The notes beneath the pieces were generated by a model, which was not told where the DNA came from, did no database searches, and saw nothing but the letters and a program-made list of their open reading frames with translations. This document shows, piece by piece, positions 39,380-50,832 of a DNA stretch of 64,000 nt. This stretch comes from Gemmata massiliana. GTDB taxonomy: Bacteria; Planctomycetota; Planctomycetia; Gemmatales; Gemmataceae. The stretch spans positions 7,337,738 through 7,401,737 of the forward strand of contig NZ_LR593886.1 in the NCBI RefSeq assembly GCF_901538265.1, given 5' to 3'. Position 1 is the stretch's first letter. Each line of letters opens with the position of its first letter. The translations under genes were made by a program, and so were the position numbers.

Positions 39380-40392
39380 TACATGAGTCCGGTGCGCTCG
39401 TCGAACCCGAACACGCGGTTGAAGTTCTGCACCGCCACCCCGCTCGCGCCGCGAACCAGATTGTCCTCCGCGGCGAGCACCAGCACCTTCCCACGAACCA
39501 CCTTCACGCACACGTCGAGGAAGTTGGTGCCGGTCGTGTCTTTCGTCGCGGGCGGGTTGGTGCGCACGCGGACGAACGGCTTGTCGGCGAAGTAACTCCG
39601 GTACAGTTCCACCAACTCGGCTTCGGTGACGGCCCGCGTCAGTGTCGCGTAGATCGTGCTGAAGATGCCGCGGTCCATTGGCATGAGGTGCGGCGTGAAG
39701 ATCACCGATACGGGCGCCCCCGCGACGTCGCTCAGCGCTTGCTCGATCTCCGGTGTATGCCGGTGCGTGCCGACCGCATACGCCGTGACGCTCTCGTTGC
39801 ACTCCGGGAAGTGGAAGCTCAGTTTCGGCGTGCGCCCGCCACCGGACACGCCACTCTTGCTGTCGATCACGATTCCCGTCAGCTCGATCAACTTGTTTGC
39901 TACAAGGGGCGCGAGCCCGAGGATCGCGGTTTGCGGGTAGCACCCGGGGTTCGCGACGAGTTTCGCCCCCACGATCTTGTCGCCGTAGACCTCCGGCAGC
40001 CCGTACACCGCCTGCGCGAGGTTCTTCTGGTCGTGGTGCGTTTCCTTGTACCACTGCTCGTACACTTTCACGTCGCGCAGGCGGTAATCGGCGCTCAAAT
40101 CGATCACCCGCATCCCGCGTTCGAGCAGCGGCGGAATGCTCTCCATACTGGTACCGTGCGGCAGGCACCCAAAGACAACTTGTGTCCCCTTCGATTTCAG
40201 CGCATCAGGATCGAACGGTTCGCACCGCAGATCGAGCCGGCCCAACAGACTCGGGTGCAGGTCCGCGATGTGCTCGGACTGGCGCGACGTGATCGCCACG
40301 ATCTCCGCGCCCGGGTGCCGCAGCAACAGCTTGATGAGTTCCACCGCCGTGTAACCGGACCCACCGAGAATCGCGACCTTCACCTTGTCCAT
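39379..40392 (-). CDS. argC: N-acetyl-gamma-glutamyl-phosphate reductase
   Basis: 337 residues, cytoplasmic NADPH-dependent third step of arginine synthesis. GGSGYTAVEL (residues 10-19) binds NADP, and the catalytic Cys151 is in NPGCYPQTA. The partial motif HRHTPEIEQ is also normal. ATG 40392 has GAGGAA just upstream; the open frame extends far into the divergent amidase and is not used. No other arg genes are nearby. Confidence 0.95.
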   Translation of the reverse strand: MDKVKVAILGGSGYTAVELIKLLLRHPGAEIVAITSRQSEHIADLHPSLLGRLDLRCEPFDPDALKSKGTQVVFGCLPHGTSMESIPPLLERGMRVIDLSADYRLRDVKVYEQWYKETHHDQKNLAQAVYGLPEVYGDKIVGAKLVANPGCYPQTAILGLAPLVANKLIELTGIVIDSKSGVSGGGRTPKLSFHFPECNESVTAYAVGTHRHTPEIEQALSDVAGAPVSVIFTPHLMPMDRGIFSTIYATLTRAVTEAELVELYRSYFADKPFVRVRTNPPATKDTTGTNFLDVCVKVVRGKVLVLAAEDNLVRGASGVAVQNFNRVFGFDERTGLM

Positions 40393-40560
40393 TGCTTCCT
40401 CGGAATGCGACACGAAGCCCCACGTTCGTAGTATATCGGCGATACAAAGGCGCAGTACACCGAAGCACCGGGCCGGCGGCGAAAGATAGTTTTCTGCCTT
40501 CTCTCCAGAGGGCAAAAGCCCTGTGAACTCATTGCGCCTCGTAAGCACACGGAACCCGCG

Positions 40561-41937
40561 ATGCCCGAACCCATGACAATCACCGAGGCGGCCGAGTTCA
40601 TCCGAAAAGGGGAACTCACGCCCTCGGCGCTTCTCGACCTGTGTCTGACGCGCATCGACCGATACGAAGAGCGCGTGAAAGCGTGGGCCTATCTCGACCG
40701 CGACGGCGCACGCGAACAAGCCGCGCGTCTCACGGCCGAACTCAAGCAGAACGATTACCGCGGACCGCTGCACGGCATCCCGATCGGCATCAAGGACATT
40801 ATCGACGTGTTCGACATGCCGACCGCGTGCGGCTCGAAGCGCTGGGCGAACAGCTTCGCCCGACGCGACGCGACCTGCGTGGAGCGACTGCGACAGGCGG
40901 GCGCAATCATCGTCGGAAAAACGCTCACAACGGCATACGCGAGCTTCGACCCGCCCCCCACGCGCAACCCGTGGAACCTCGACCGCACCCCCGGCGGCAG
41001 TTCGAGCGGCTCGGCCGCGGCGGTCGCGTGCGGAATGTGCTTGGGAGCACTCGCAACGCAAACGGGCGGCTCGATTACCCGGCCCGCGAGCTACTGCGGC
41101 GTGTACAGTCTGAAGCCGACTCACGGCCGCGTCAGCGTGGACGGTGTACTGCCGCTGGCGCCGAGCCTGGACCACATCGGCGTGATGGCGAACTGCGTAC
41201 GCGATTTGGCAATTGTGTTCCAGACGATCGCCGGCTCCGATAACCGCGATCCGCACTGCCGAAACGCCATCGTTCACGACGCATTCGGTAACAACTACGA
41301 GATGCCCCGCGATCCCGATATGGGTCACGAGCACCAGTGGATGTGTGTGACGGACGACTTTTTCCCGAGCCGCTGCGACGATTCGATGCGCGCCGCGTTC
41401 GACGCGACGGTTCGGAAGCTCGTGCGCTACGAGCCAATAAACGAGCAAGTCGGGCGTGTCCAACCGATCACGCTACCAGCGGGGTTCGCAGAGGCACCCG
41501 CGCAGCAGCTCACCATAATGGCAACCGAAGCGGCGGCGTACCACGAACCGCGATACCGCCGGCACCCGGACGACTATCCGCCGAAAATCACGTCGCTCAT
41601 CGAGCACGGGTTGCGCACGTCCGCTGCGGAGTACGCGCGCTGCAAACAGGCCCAGGCGCGCCTCGTCGACGACTTCCGCACCCGGTTCCGCGTGCTCCTC
41701 GTACCCGCAACCCCGGCCGCCGCGCCGAGCAAAGACACCACGGGCGACCCGACGTTCAACGCACCGTGGAGCTTCGTCGGGATGCCGGTCGTGTCCCTGC
41801 CCTTCGCGTGGACCGCCGACGGAATGCCGCTCGCGGTGCAACTCGTTGCCAAGCGAAATCAGGAAGCGGACTTGTTCCAGACGGCCGCGTGGGTCGAAGC
41901 GACAATCGGTTTCGCGCGCCGGCCACTTCCGCTATGA
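40561..41937 (+). CDS. Amidase-signature family enzyme
   Basis: 458 residues with the Ser-cisSer-Lys triad: Lys78 in IGIKDIID, cis-Ser147 in GGSSSGS and nucleophile Ser171 in TGGSITRPA. The loop reads ATQTGGS rather than the common GTDTGGS. Substrate unknown; GatA is less likely because no gatB/C lies near. Its stop overlaps the RluA start (41934-41937). It is divergent to argC with a 168-base gap. Confidence 0.85.
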   Translation: MPEPMTITEAAEFIRKGELTPSALLDLCLTRIDRYEERVKAWAYLDRDGAREQAARLTAELKQNDYRGPLHGIPIGIKDIIDVFDMPTACGSKRWANSFARRDATCVERLRQAGAIIVGKTLTTAYASFDPPPTRNPWNLDRTPGGSSSGSAAAVACGMCLGALATQTGGSITRPASYCGVYSLKPTHGRVSVDGVLPLAPSLDHIGVMANCVRDLAIVFQTIAGSDNRDPHCRNAIVHDAFGNNYEMPRDPDMGHEHQWMCVTDDFFPSRCDDSMRAAFDATVRKLVRYEPINEQVGRVQPITLPAGFAEAPAQQLTIMATEAAAYHEPRYRRHPDDYPPKITSLIEHGLRTSAAEYARCKQAQARLVDDFRTRFRVLLVPATPAAAPSKDTTGDPTFNAPWSFVGMPVVSLPFAWTADGMPLAVQLVAKRNQEADLFQTAAWVEATIGFARRPLPL

Positions 41938-42683
41938 TGAGCCGCATGTCGTTCGCGGAACATCTCGACATCCTGTACGAAGACAACCACTGTCTGGCGC
42001 TGAACAAGCCGGCCGGGTGGCCGACCACGCACTTCGATGGCAAGGACGAAACCATCGACCGGCTCGTAAAAGCCTACCTGAAAGAGAAATACGACAAACC
42101 CGGCAACGTGTTCCTCGGGGTCGTACACCGGCTCGACAAGCCCGTGAGCGGCGCGCTCCTGTTTGCGCGAACGAGTAAGTCCGCGGCGCGACTGAGTGAA
42201 CAGTTCCGTGAGGGCGGCGTCGAGAAGTGTTATTGGGCGGTCGTCGAGAATCAGGTTCGCGGGAAGACCGCCACGGCCGCGCCCTGGGCCACCGCAGATA
42301 ACGGTGCGATCGAAGACTGGCTGAAAAAAGACGAACCGAAGATGCGCGTGGAGGTCGTAGCGCCCGAAACACCCGGCGCTCAGTTCGCACGATTGCTCTT
42401 CCAGGTGCGTGCGCGTCACAACGGGCTCACGTGGCTGGAACTGCGACCGCACACGGGCCGCAAGCACCAACTCCGCGTGCAACTCGCCAGTCGCGGAACG
42501 CCGATCTACGGGGACGACAAGTACGGCAGCGACCAATCGTTCGGGCACGCGATCGGACTGCACGCCCGCAGCCTCACGTTCCTCCACCCGACGACGAAAG
42601 AACCCATCACCGCGAAGGCCGACGTGCCCAAGTTCTGGCGCGGGCGCTTCGCGTACCTCCTCAACGGCGACCGGCCGATCTAG
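41934..42683 (+). CDS. RluA-family pseudouridine synthase
   Basis: 249 residues. The catalytic Asp68 lies in HRLDKPVSG, and LRPHTGRKHQLRVQL is the second conserved stretch. There is no N-terminal S4 domain, so it is a short RluA-type enzyme modifying rRNA or tRNA uridines. ATG 41934 overlaps the amidase stop; ATG 41946 is an alternative. The DUF4392 gene starts 15 bases downstream. Confidence 0.88.
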   Translation: MMSRMSFAEHLDILYEDNHCLALNKPAGWPTTHFDGKDETIDRLVKAYLKEKYDKPGNVFLGVVHRLDKPVSGALLFARTSKSAARLSEQFREGGVEKCYWAVVENQVRGKTATAAPWATADNGAIEDWLKKDEPKMRVEVVAPETPGAQFARLLFQVRARHNGLTWLELRPHTGRKHQLRVQLASRGTPIYGDDKYGSDQSFGHAIGLHARSLTFLHPTTKEPITAKADVPKFWRGRFAYLLNGDRPI

Positions 42684-42697
42684 CCCGACACACCCGC

Positions 42698-43579
42698 ATG
42701 ACAACCGACGAAAAGCTCGCCGCGATCCTGGCCGCAGTGCAAATCGACCCGGGCAACCGCGGCCTCGCCCGCGACCCGCACAACAACTTATTCACCGCCA
42801 CCGCGGGCGACTTTCAGGCGGCGTGCCGACTGCTCGCTGAGTGTCGAAGCCCCACTGTGGCTCTCACGACAGGGTTCTACATCCCTTCTGCAACGCCACC
42901 GGCATTTGAGACTGATGGGCCATTGGGTGTTATCTTCCTCCAACGGGCGTTGCTCGGATGTAACGTACCAACCGTACCTTATTCTGAAGGTGCAGTAGAC
43001 CGAACAATGAAGGCTGCTCGTGAAGTGTGCGACTTGCCGGCGGTAGATGTCGGCCCAGAGGGATGGTCTCACATCATCGTAATTGAAAGGAGCGGCCCTG
43101 GGGCAGACGGTCGACACTACACAATGCGGGGTAGCGACATTACCGAGCACTTCGACTCTCTGCTCACTCAACAACTTCAGAAGAGAGAAGGTGTAAGAGC
43201 CAAAGGGATTCACACCATCGGTATCGGCGACGGTGGGAACGAAATCGGGATGGGGAAGATCCCGCACGAAACGATCGTGAAGAACATTCCCAACGGCGAC
43301 CAGATCCACTGTCGCGTGCCGACGGACCACCTCATCGTTGCGGGGGTGAGTAATTGGGGCGCATATGCTCTCGCTGCGGGCATATTTGCGATTCGCGGTG
43401 TAAAGCCGCCTACAGATTTGTTCGATCCCGACCGTGAGCGCGAAATTCTCGAAGTGATGGTCCGAGAAGGACCGCTCGTGGACGGCGTGACGGGACAGCA
43501 AACCGCCACCGTGGACGGGCTGTCGTGGGACGAGTACGTGAAACCGCTCGTCCGCATTCGTGAGATTCTGGAGGCGTGA
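42698..43579 (+). CDS. DUF4392 glutamate cyclase-like protein
   Basis: 293 residues. The pattern [32 protein letters not shown] and [11 protein letters not shown] is that of DUF4392, the C-terminal half of animal D-glutamate cyclase (DGLUCY), which converts D-glutamate to 5-oxo-D-proline. ATG 42698. The middle of the gene (about 42840-43200) has clearly more A/T at third positions than its flanks. The next gene is the DUF1445 partner, overlapping by one base. Confidence 0.82.
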   Translation: MTTDEKLAAILAAVQIDPGNRGLARDPHNNLFTATAGDFQAACRLLAECRSPTVALTTGFYIPSATPPAFETDGPLGVIFLQRALLGCNVPTVPYSEGAVDRTMKAAREVCDLPAVDVGPEGWSHIIVIERSGPGADGRHYTMRGSDITEHFDSLLTQQLQKREGVRAKGIHTIGIGDGGNEIGMGKIPHETIVKNIPNGDQIHCRVPTDHLIVAGVSNWGAYALAAGIFAIRGVKPPTDLFDPDREREILEVMVREGPLVDGVTGQQTATVDGLSWDEYVKPLVRIREILEA

Positions 43580-44373
43580 TGGGTAGTGATCTGCGTAACG
43601 CGACCGGGGCACAAGTACGATCCGCGTGCCGATCGGGGGCACTGACCGGACCGACGCCGGGACTCGCGCTCGGTTTCGTCCACGCGAACCTCGTGATCCT
43701 CCCACGCGACTGGGCGTTCGACTTCCTTCTGTTCTGTCAGCGGAACCCGAAGCCGTGCCCCGTGCTCGACGTCACGGAACCGGGCGATCCGGAAGCGAAA
43801 ATTGTGGCGCCCGGCAGCGATCTGCGTACCGATTTGCCGGCGTACCGCGTGTGGAAGAACGGCGAGTTGGTCGAAGAACCGACCGACGTCACGCGATACT
43901 GGCGTGACGACCTCGTTTCGTTCGCGATCGGTTGCTCGTTCACTTTCGAGAACGCTCTCCTCGACGCGGGCGTTCCGGTGCGTCACATCGAACAGAACGT
44001 GAACGTGCCGATGTATCGCACGAACATCCCGTGCAAACCGGCCGGGCGATTCAGTGGACCGCTCGTCGTCTCGATGCGCCCGCTCACGTCCGCACAAGCT
44101 GTAAAAGCGACTCAGGTGTGCAGCCGGTTCCCGCGCGCACACGGCGCGCCGGTCCACTTCGGCGCACCGGCTGCGATCGGCGTTCAGAACATCGACAAAC
44201 CAGATTTCGGCGACGCGGTCGAGATCCGCGCGGGAGAAGTGCCCGTGTTTTGGGCCTGTGGTGTAACTCCGCAAGCGGCCGTGATGCAGGCGAAACCGCC
44301 GTTCGCGATCACACACAAGCCCGGTCACATGTTCCTGACCGATCTGAAGGACACCGACCTTGAAGGCGAATGA
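43579..44373 (+). CDS. DUF1445 putative hydro-lyase (D-glutamate cyclase N-terminal half)
   Basis: 264 residues of the DUF1445 family, with [41 protein letters not shown] and a late [10 protein letters not shown]-like motif. ATG 43579 has GGAGG (43570-43574) and overlaps the TGA of DUF4392 (TGATG); GTG 43576 is a weaker option. In animal DGLUCY, DUF1445 is N-terminal and DUF4392 C-terminal; here they are separate neighbours in reverse order. Enzyme activity is inferred. Confidence 0.85.
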   Translation: MGSDLRNATGAQVRSACRSGALTGPTPGLALGFVHANLVILPRDWAFDFLLFCQRNPKPCPVLDVTEPGDPEAKIVAPGSDLRTDLPAYRVWKNGELVEEPTDVTRYWRDDLVSFAIGCSFTFENALLDAGVPVRHIEQNVNVPMYRTNIPCKPAGRFSGPLVVSMRPLTSAQAVKATQVCSRFPRAHGAPVHFGAPAAIGVQNIDKPDFGDAVEIRAGEVPVFWACGVTPQAAVMQAKPPFAITHKPGHMFLTDLKDTDLEGE

Positions 44374-44376
44374 GTT

Positions 44377-44682
44377 TTACTTCTTGAAGACCAGAACGGT
44401 CCCGACCACAAATATGATCGCGGACCAGTATTGGACCGGAATCCAGTACAGTGAGTGCCCTTCGTTCGCGGTCACGGCGTTGCCCCAAGCGTCGCGGCCG
44501 ATCACCTTCTTGCGGTTGAGCAGAACGCCTAAACCGAGCGTGGCGATTGTGGTGCCGACAACTGCAACCATCCGCGGCCAGCGCACGTTCGGCTCGAACT
44601 GAGCGATCGCGCCCGCTGCAACGACGCCAATGATGACGACCGGGATGACAAGAAACCCGAGGCCACTCCAAACGATGAACAT
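44377..44682 (-). CDS. Small three-helix membrane protein
   Basis: 101 residues with three hydrophobic stretches and a polar loop near NRKKVIGRDAWGNA. ATG 44682 has GGAG 8 bases before it; GTG 44700 would overlap that site. No family recognised. It converges with the DUF1445 gene 3 bases away. Confidence 0.65.
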   Translation of the reverse strand: MFIVWSGLGFLVIPVVIIGVVAAGAIAQFEPNVRWPRMVAVVGTTIATLGLGVLLNRKKVIGRDAWGNAVTANEGHSLYWIPVQYWSAIIFVVGTVLVFKK

Positions 44683-44774
44683 GGGCGAAGCTCCGATCAC
44701 TTGTGGTTGGTTCGTGAAGCTGGGATCACTTCTCCCCTTGGCATCCTGAACGAAACAACAAATACGTTCGTGGC

Positions 44775-44812
44775 TTGATCCGCGTAATCTGCGTTATCCG
44801 CGGCTCTTTTTC
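44775..44812 (-). repeat. Dispersed intergenic repeat, copy D (inverted)
   Basis: TTGATCCGCGTAATCTGCG then TTATCCGCGGCTCTTTTTC, the reverse complement of copies A, C and E, located between the rRNA terminator and the membrane protein gene. Confidence 0.75.
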
Positions 44813-44837
44813 TGTTTCCCACGTGCTCAAGCAACGA

Positions 44838-44873
44838 AAAAACCCCGCACAGCCGAAGCTATGCGGGGTTTAT
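44838..44873 (-). terminator. Intrinsic terminator of the rRNA unit
   Basis: On the minus strand AAACCCCGCA pairs with TGCGGGGTTT across a 12-base loop and is followed by a T-run (TTTTTTCG), directly after 5S rRNA. Confidence 0.85.
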
Positions 44874-44880
44874 TGTAAAG

Positions 44881-44991
44881 TAGCCGGCGATACCTACTCT
44901 CGCGCTGGACGCACTACCATCGGCCCCGAGCGTTTCACGGCCGTGTTCGGAATGGGAACGGGTGTTTCCGCTCGGGTAAGGTCACCGGCAA
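44881..44991 (-). rRNA. rrf: 5S ribosomal RNA
   Basis: Minus-strand 5S with 5' GCCGGTG pairing to 3' CGCCGGC (helix I), and the conserved loop segments ACACCCGTTCCCAT and CCGAACACGG. Ends are set by helix I and may be off by a few bases. It lies about 155 bases after the 23S. Confidence 0.92.
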
Positions 44992-45144
44992 GCTGCTTCA
45001 AATCTGCTTGAAGTCGCTGGGGGCGAGGTTCGGTCGCCCGGTGACCCCAGTATGACCCGGGGTCGGTGTATCGTTGTCAACGTGGTGAAGCAGTTAGTGG
45101 CTCTGGGTCGCATGACATGCGACACGAGCGAGGAAGCGAGCAAT

Positions 45145-47902
<2,758 letters not shown>

Positions 47903-47912
47903 ATTGCTCGCT

Positions 47913-48455
47913 CCCCCGCTACGTCGCCGCAACAGAGCAGCAAGCACTCTTCCAGCTAGCATCTTCCCGAACCACCTGGGAGGCAGCCCGGGCTGACGAT
48001 TTATTTCTCACTTCTAAGGCTCGTGTCTTGTCTTTGCATTGTCATGCACTCGGTCACCACTCACACCGGACGAACCGACCCTTCCGGGCCGAACCAATCC
48101 GCCGCCAGTGGCACCGAACAGATGCAACTAACTTGCTTCACCACGTTGTCAAAGATCGATCTCGCGAGCGGCCAAACCACTCGCACTTTTTGGGCAACTT
48201 CCATTTCCGTTTCGGGAAACTTCTGTCACCCAATTAGTCCGTTCACCCTGTCGAGCGAAGCGAACTCAATTCAACCCACTCCACTTGCAACCATGCTCGC
48301 AACCACTTGACAGCGTTGCGTTTACATTATCGCGAAGAGTATATTAGTCGCGTCCCTTTCCACTGTCAACCCGGCCCGCGATTTTTTCTTCTCATTCTCT
48401 TTGCAAGTTATTCGCAAAGACTCGCAGGATTCTCGGATCGGACACAACTTTGGTG
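47913..48455 (-). other. Spacer between tRNA-Ala and 23S
   Basis: About 540 bases with no gene. Lower GC than the rest; contains a promoter-like site at 48341-48369 facing the 23S. Confidence 0.7.
48341..48369 (-). promoter_or_regulatory. Internal promoter (P2) facing 23S/5S
   Basis: On the minus strand, a perfect -35 TTGACA (48364-48369), a 17-base spacer and -10 TAATAT (48341-48346). It would start transcription about 430 bases before the mature 23S. Confidence 0.55.
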
Positions 48456-48528
48456 TGGAGAAGAGGGGAATCGAACCCCTGACCTCCTGCTTGCAAAGCA
48501 GGCGCTCTACCAGTTGAGCTACTCCCCC
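48456..48528 (-). tRNA. tRNA-Ala (UGC)
   Basis: 73 bases, full cloverleaf. Anticodon TGC in the loop of CTGCTTTGCAAGCAG. The acceptor stem GGGGGAG pairs with CTTCTCC, with G3-U70, the alanine identity pair, and discriminator A. CCA is not encoded. Lies 20 bases after tRNA-Ile. Confidence 0.95.
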
Positions 48529-48548
48529 GACCGTTTCACCAACCTAGG

Positions 48549-48622
48549 TGCGCGTGCCTGGATTTGAACCAGGGACCCCGTCGTTATCAGCGACGTGCTC
48601 GTACCAACTGAGCTACACGCGC
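48549..48622 (-). tRNA. tRNA-Ile (GAU)
   Basis: 74 bases. Acceptor GCGCGTG pairs with CACGCGC, discriminator A, anticodon loop CTGATAA, T-loop TTCAAAT. First gene of the rRNA unit; the leader upstream contains CCAAACC-AGATC-GGTTTGG (48704-48722), a perfect 7-bp hairpin. Confidence 0.95.
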
Positions 48623-48837
48623 GACATCTATCCTCGTCCCCTCGGCTTCGATCGGCATTTCGGCCGTCTATCACGATTTCGATCGCCCCATCAAACGCGA
48701 AAGCCAAACCGATCTGGTTTGGCCCCCTCAACAACCAGGTTGTCGGGAGAGCTAACCGCCTTGCAGCGGAATCATCGCGGTTGAAATCGGCAACCGAGTA
48801 ATCATGCACACCTCAAGGGGTGGGATTGCACGTTGAG
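48623..48837 (-). other. Leader of the tRNA/rRNA unit
   Basis: About 215 bases between promoter P1 and tRNA-Ile, with no 16S gene. It holds the 7-bp hairpin at 48704-48722. Confidence 0.6.
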
Positions 48838-48865
48838 ATTCTAAAAACGAGACACGGTGTGTCAA
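48838..48865 (-). promoter_or_regulatory. rRNA promoter P1
   Basis: Perfect -35 TTGACA (48860-48865), 16-base spacer and -10 TAGAAT (48838-48843) on the minus strand, about 210 bases before tRNA-Ile. This is the best sigma-70 match I found in the window. Confidence 0.7.
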
Positions 48866-49029
48866 GTGTCCGGTTCGCGCACCGCCCGAACGCCGCCCGC
48901 GTCGAAAACCGCGGCGCGTTGCTATTAAACGACTTCCGACAATTCCGATCGTTTCAAAAAATCTTCCTTCCCACCCGCCGCGGCGCTATGATAACGCGGA
49001 TTTCACTTGCACCACTTACGGGCAAAACG

Positions 49030-49911
49030 ATGGCTGATTCTGCTCCGATTTCGCCCGGGCGCCGGCTCCGCGAGGCATGGGCACGCGGACCGATCGCGAT
49101 CCCCGGCGTGTTCAACCCGCTCGTGGCGAAGATGGCCGAGCGCCTGGGGTTCCAGGCGGTCTACCTCTCGGGGGGTGCGCTCTCCGCGGGTAACGGCGTG
49201 CCCGACATCGGGCTCCTCACGCTCACGGAGTTCACGCAGGCCGCCCAACTGACCGCACAAGCGACTTCGCTACCGTTACTCTGCGACGCGGATACGGGTT
49301 TCGGCGAGGCGCTGAACGTCGAACGCACGGTCCGTATGTTCGAGTCGGCCGGGGTCGCGGGGATTCACCTCGAAGATCAGGAGATGCCGAAGCGCTGCGG
49401 GCACCTCTCCGGGAAGTCGGTGGTGAGCGCGGAGGCGATGGCCGCGAAAATCCGCGCCGCGGTGGCCGCCAAAACGGACAAGGACTTCGTCGTCATCGCT
49501 CGCACCGACGCAAAGGGTGTCTACGGCTTCGACGACGCGGTGAATCGCGCGAAGATGTACTTGGACGCGGGCGCGGACGGGATCTTCCCGGAAGCGATGG
49601 AGTCGCGTGAAGAGTTCGAGCGGTTCGCGAACGCCCTTCCCGGCTCGGTCCTGCTCGCGAACATGACCGAGTTCGGCAAGTCCCCGAACCTCGACGTAAC
49701 CACTCTTGGATCAATGGGTTACCGGCTGATCCTTTTCCCGCTCACGGCTTTCCGTGCGGCGATGAAGGCGGCCGAAAACACGCTCCGCGACCTCGCGGCA
49801 AACGGCGTGCAGACGGCCAGCATTCCGAACATGCAGACTCGTGCCGAATTGTACGACCTGCTCGGCTACACGGGATACGAACAACGTGATCGTGCGTATT
49901 TTTGTGGGTAA
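49030..49911 (+). CDS. prpB: Methylisocitrate lyase-type enzyme
   Basis: 293-residue isocitrate lyase/PEP mutase superfamily member. CDADTGFGE (Asp86, Asp88) binds Mg and KRCGHLSGK (121-129) carries the catalytic Cys as in PrpB, which splits 2-methylisocitrate to pyruvate and succinate. ATG 49030 is the family start; an in-frame ATG at 48988 lies inside TATGAT, a likely -10 box, so it is not used. No prpC or prpD nearby. A hairpin with TTTT follows at 49961. Confidence 0.9.
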   Translation: MADSAPISPGRRLREAWARGPIAIPGVFNPLVAKMAERLGFQAVYLSGGALSAGNGVPDIGLLTLTEFTQAAQLTAQATSLPLLCDADTGFGEALNVERTVRMFESAGVAGIHLEDQEMPKRCGHLSGKSVVSAEAMAAKIRAAVAAKTDKDFVVIARTDAKGVYGFDDAVNRAKMYLDAGADGIFPEAMESREEFERFANALPGSVLLANMTEFGKSPNLDVTTLGSMGYRLILFPLTAFRAAMKAAENTLRDLAANGVQTASIPNMQTRAELYDLLGYTGYEQRDRAYFCG

Positions 49912-49929
49912 ATGACGTCCGAAACGCGC

Positions 49930-49994
49930 CCCAGGGCGTTGCCCTGGGCTTAGGAGTCGCGCCCCTTCGGGGCTTTTGCAGGCCGATGGCCTGC
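49930..49994. repeat. Three consecutive hairpins, terminator-like
   Basis: CCCAGGGC-GTT-GCCCTGGG (49930-49948), GCCCC-TTC-GGGGC followed by TTTT (49961-49977) and GCAGGCC-GAT-GGCCTGC (49978-49994). The second hairpin would terminate prpB. The block resembles the element at 35113 on the other strand. Confidence 0.6.
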
Positions 49995-50019
49995 GCGTTC
50001 TCAACCCAGGAAACCAAAG

Positions 50020-50832
50020 ATGTCCGACGCACCCGCACCCGCGCCGATCGTTCAGCTCCGCGGCGTGAGCATGCAGTTCGGCGCGCAGCCGGTGCTGGCC
50101 GACATCGATCTCGACATCTTCCCGCAAGACACGCTCTGCGTCATCGGCGAAAGCGGGTGTGGCAAAACGGTGCTGCTGAAGCTCATCGTGGGTCTGCTGA
50201 AACCGACTAAGGGCGAGGTACTGTTCGAGAACACGCCGATCCACCTGCTCTCCGAGCGCAACCTCACGCTGTTGCGCCTTCGTGTGGGGTTCTTGTTTCA
50301 ACAGGCGGCATTGTTTGACAGTTTGAACGTGTTCGATAACGTCGCGTTCGGGCTGCGCGCCAAGGGCGGGGTGAGCGACGCGGACATCGCCGCGAAGGTG
50401 CGCGAGCGCATCCTGGAAGTGGGGCTCCCGGCATCGGTGGAAGCCAAAATGCCCGCAGAACTTTCCGGCGGGATGCGGAAGCGCGTGGGGCTCGCCCGCG
50501 CGCTGGCACTCGACCCGGACATGATGCTATACGACGAACCGACGACCGGTCTCGACCCGATCATGACGGACGTGATTAACGAGTTGATCCTCCAAACGCG
50601 GGCGCGCCGACCCGTCACGTCGGTCATCGTGACGCACGAACTTCGCACCGTACACAAGTGTGCGAGCCGCGTCGTGATGCTGTACCCGCGCTCGCGCCTC
50701 AAACCGGACGACAAGCAGATCCTCTACGACGGCCCGCCCACCGGCCTCGCGCACGCCGACGACGCCCGCGTCCGGCAGTTCGTCGAAGGCGAGGCCCGCG
50801 ACCGGCTCACGGAATTGAGGGACGCACCGTGA
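50020..50832 (+). CDS. MlaF-type ABC transporter ATPase
   Basis: 270 residues. Walker A GESGCGKT (43-50), Q-loop FLFQQAALF, signature LSGGMRKRVGLARAL and Walker B MMLYDEPTTGLDP. The GMRKR signature and DSLNVFDNVAF are those of MlaF/Ttg2A, the ATPase of phospholipid/retrograde lipid transport. MlaE and MlaD genes are not near. Its TGA overlaps the next GTG (GTGA). Confidence 0.88.
   Translation: MSDAPAPAPIVQLRGVSMQFGAQPVLADIDLDIFPQDTLCVIGESGCGKTVLLKLIVGLLKPTKGEVLFENTPIHLLSERNLTLLRLRVGFLFQQAALFDSLNVFDNVAFGLRAKGGVSDADIAAKVRERILEVGLPASVEAKMPAELSGGMRKRVGLARALALDPDMMLYDEPTTGLDPIMTDVINELILQTRARRPVTSVIVTHELRTVHKCASRVVMLYPRSRLKPDDKQILYDGPPTGLAHADDARVRQFVEGEARDRLTELRDAP

Noticed and set aside
48988-49029. 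Earlier start ATG 48988 for prpB
   Set aside because: It overlaps the likely -10 sequence TATGAT, and the added 14 residues do not belong to the family.
48623-49029. Possible 16S gene upstream of tRNA-Ile
   Set aside because: Only about 400 bases with no 16S sequence; a promoter and then prpB follow.
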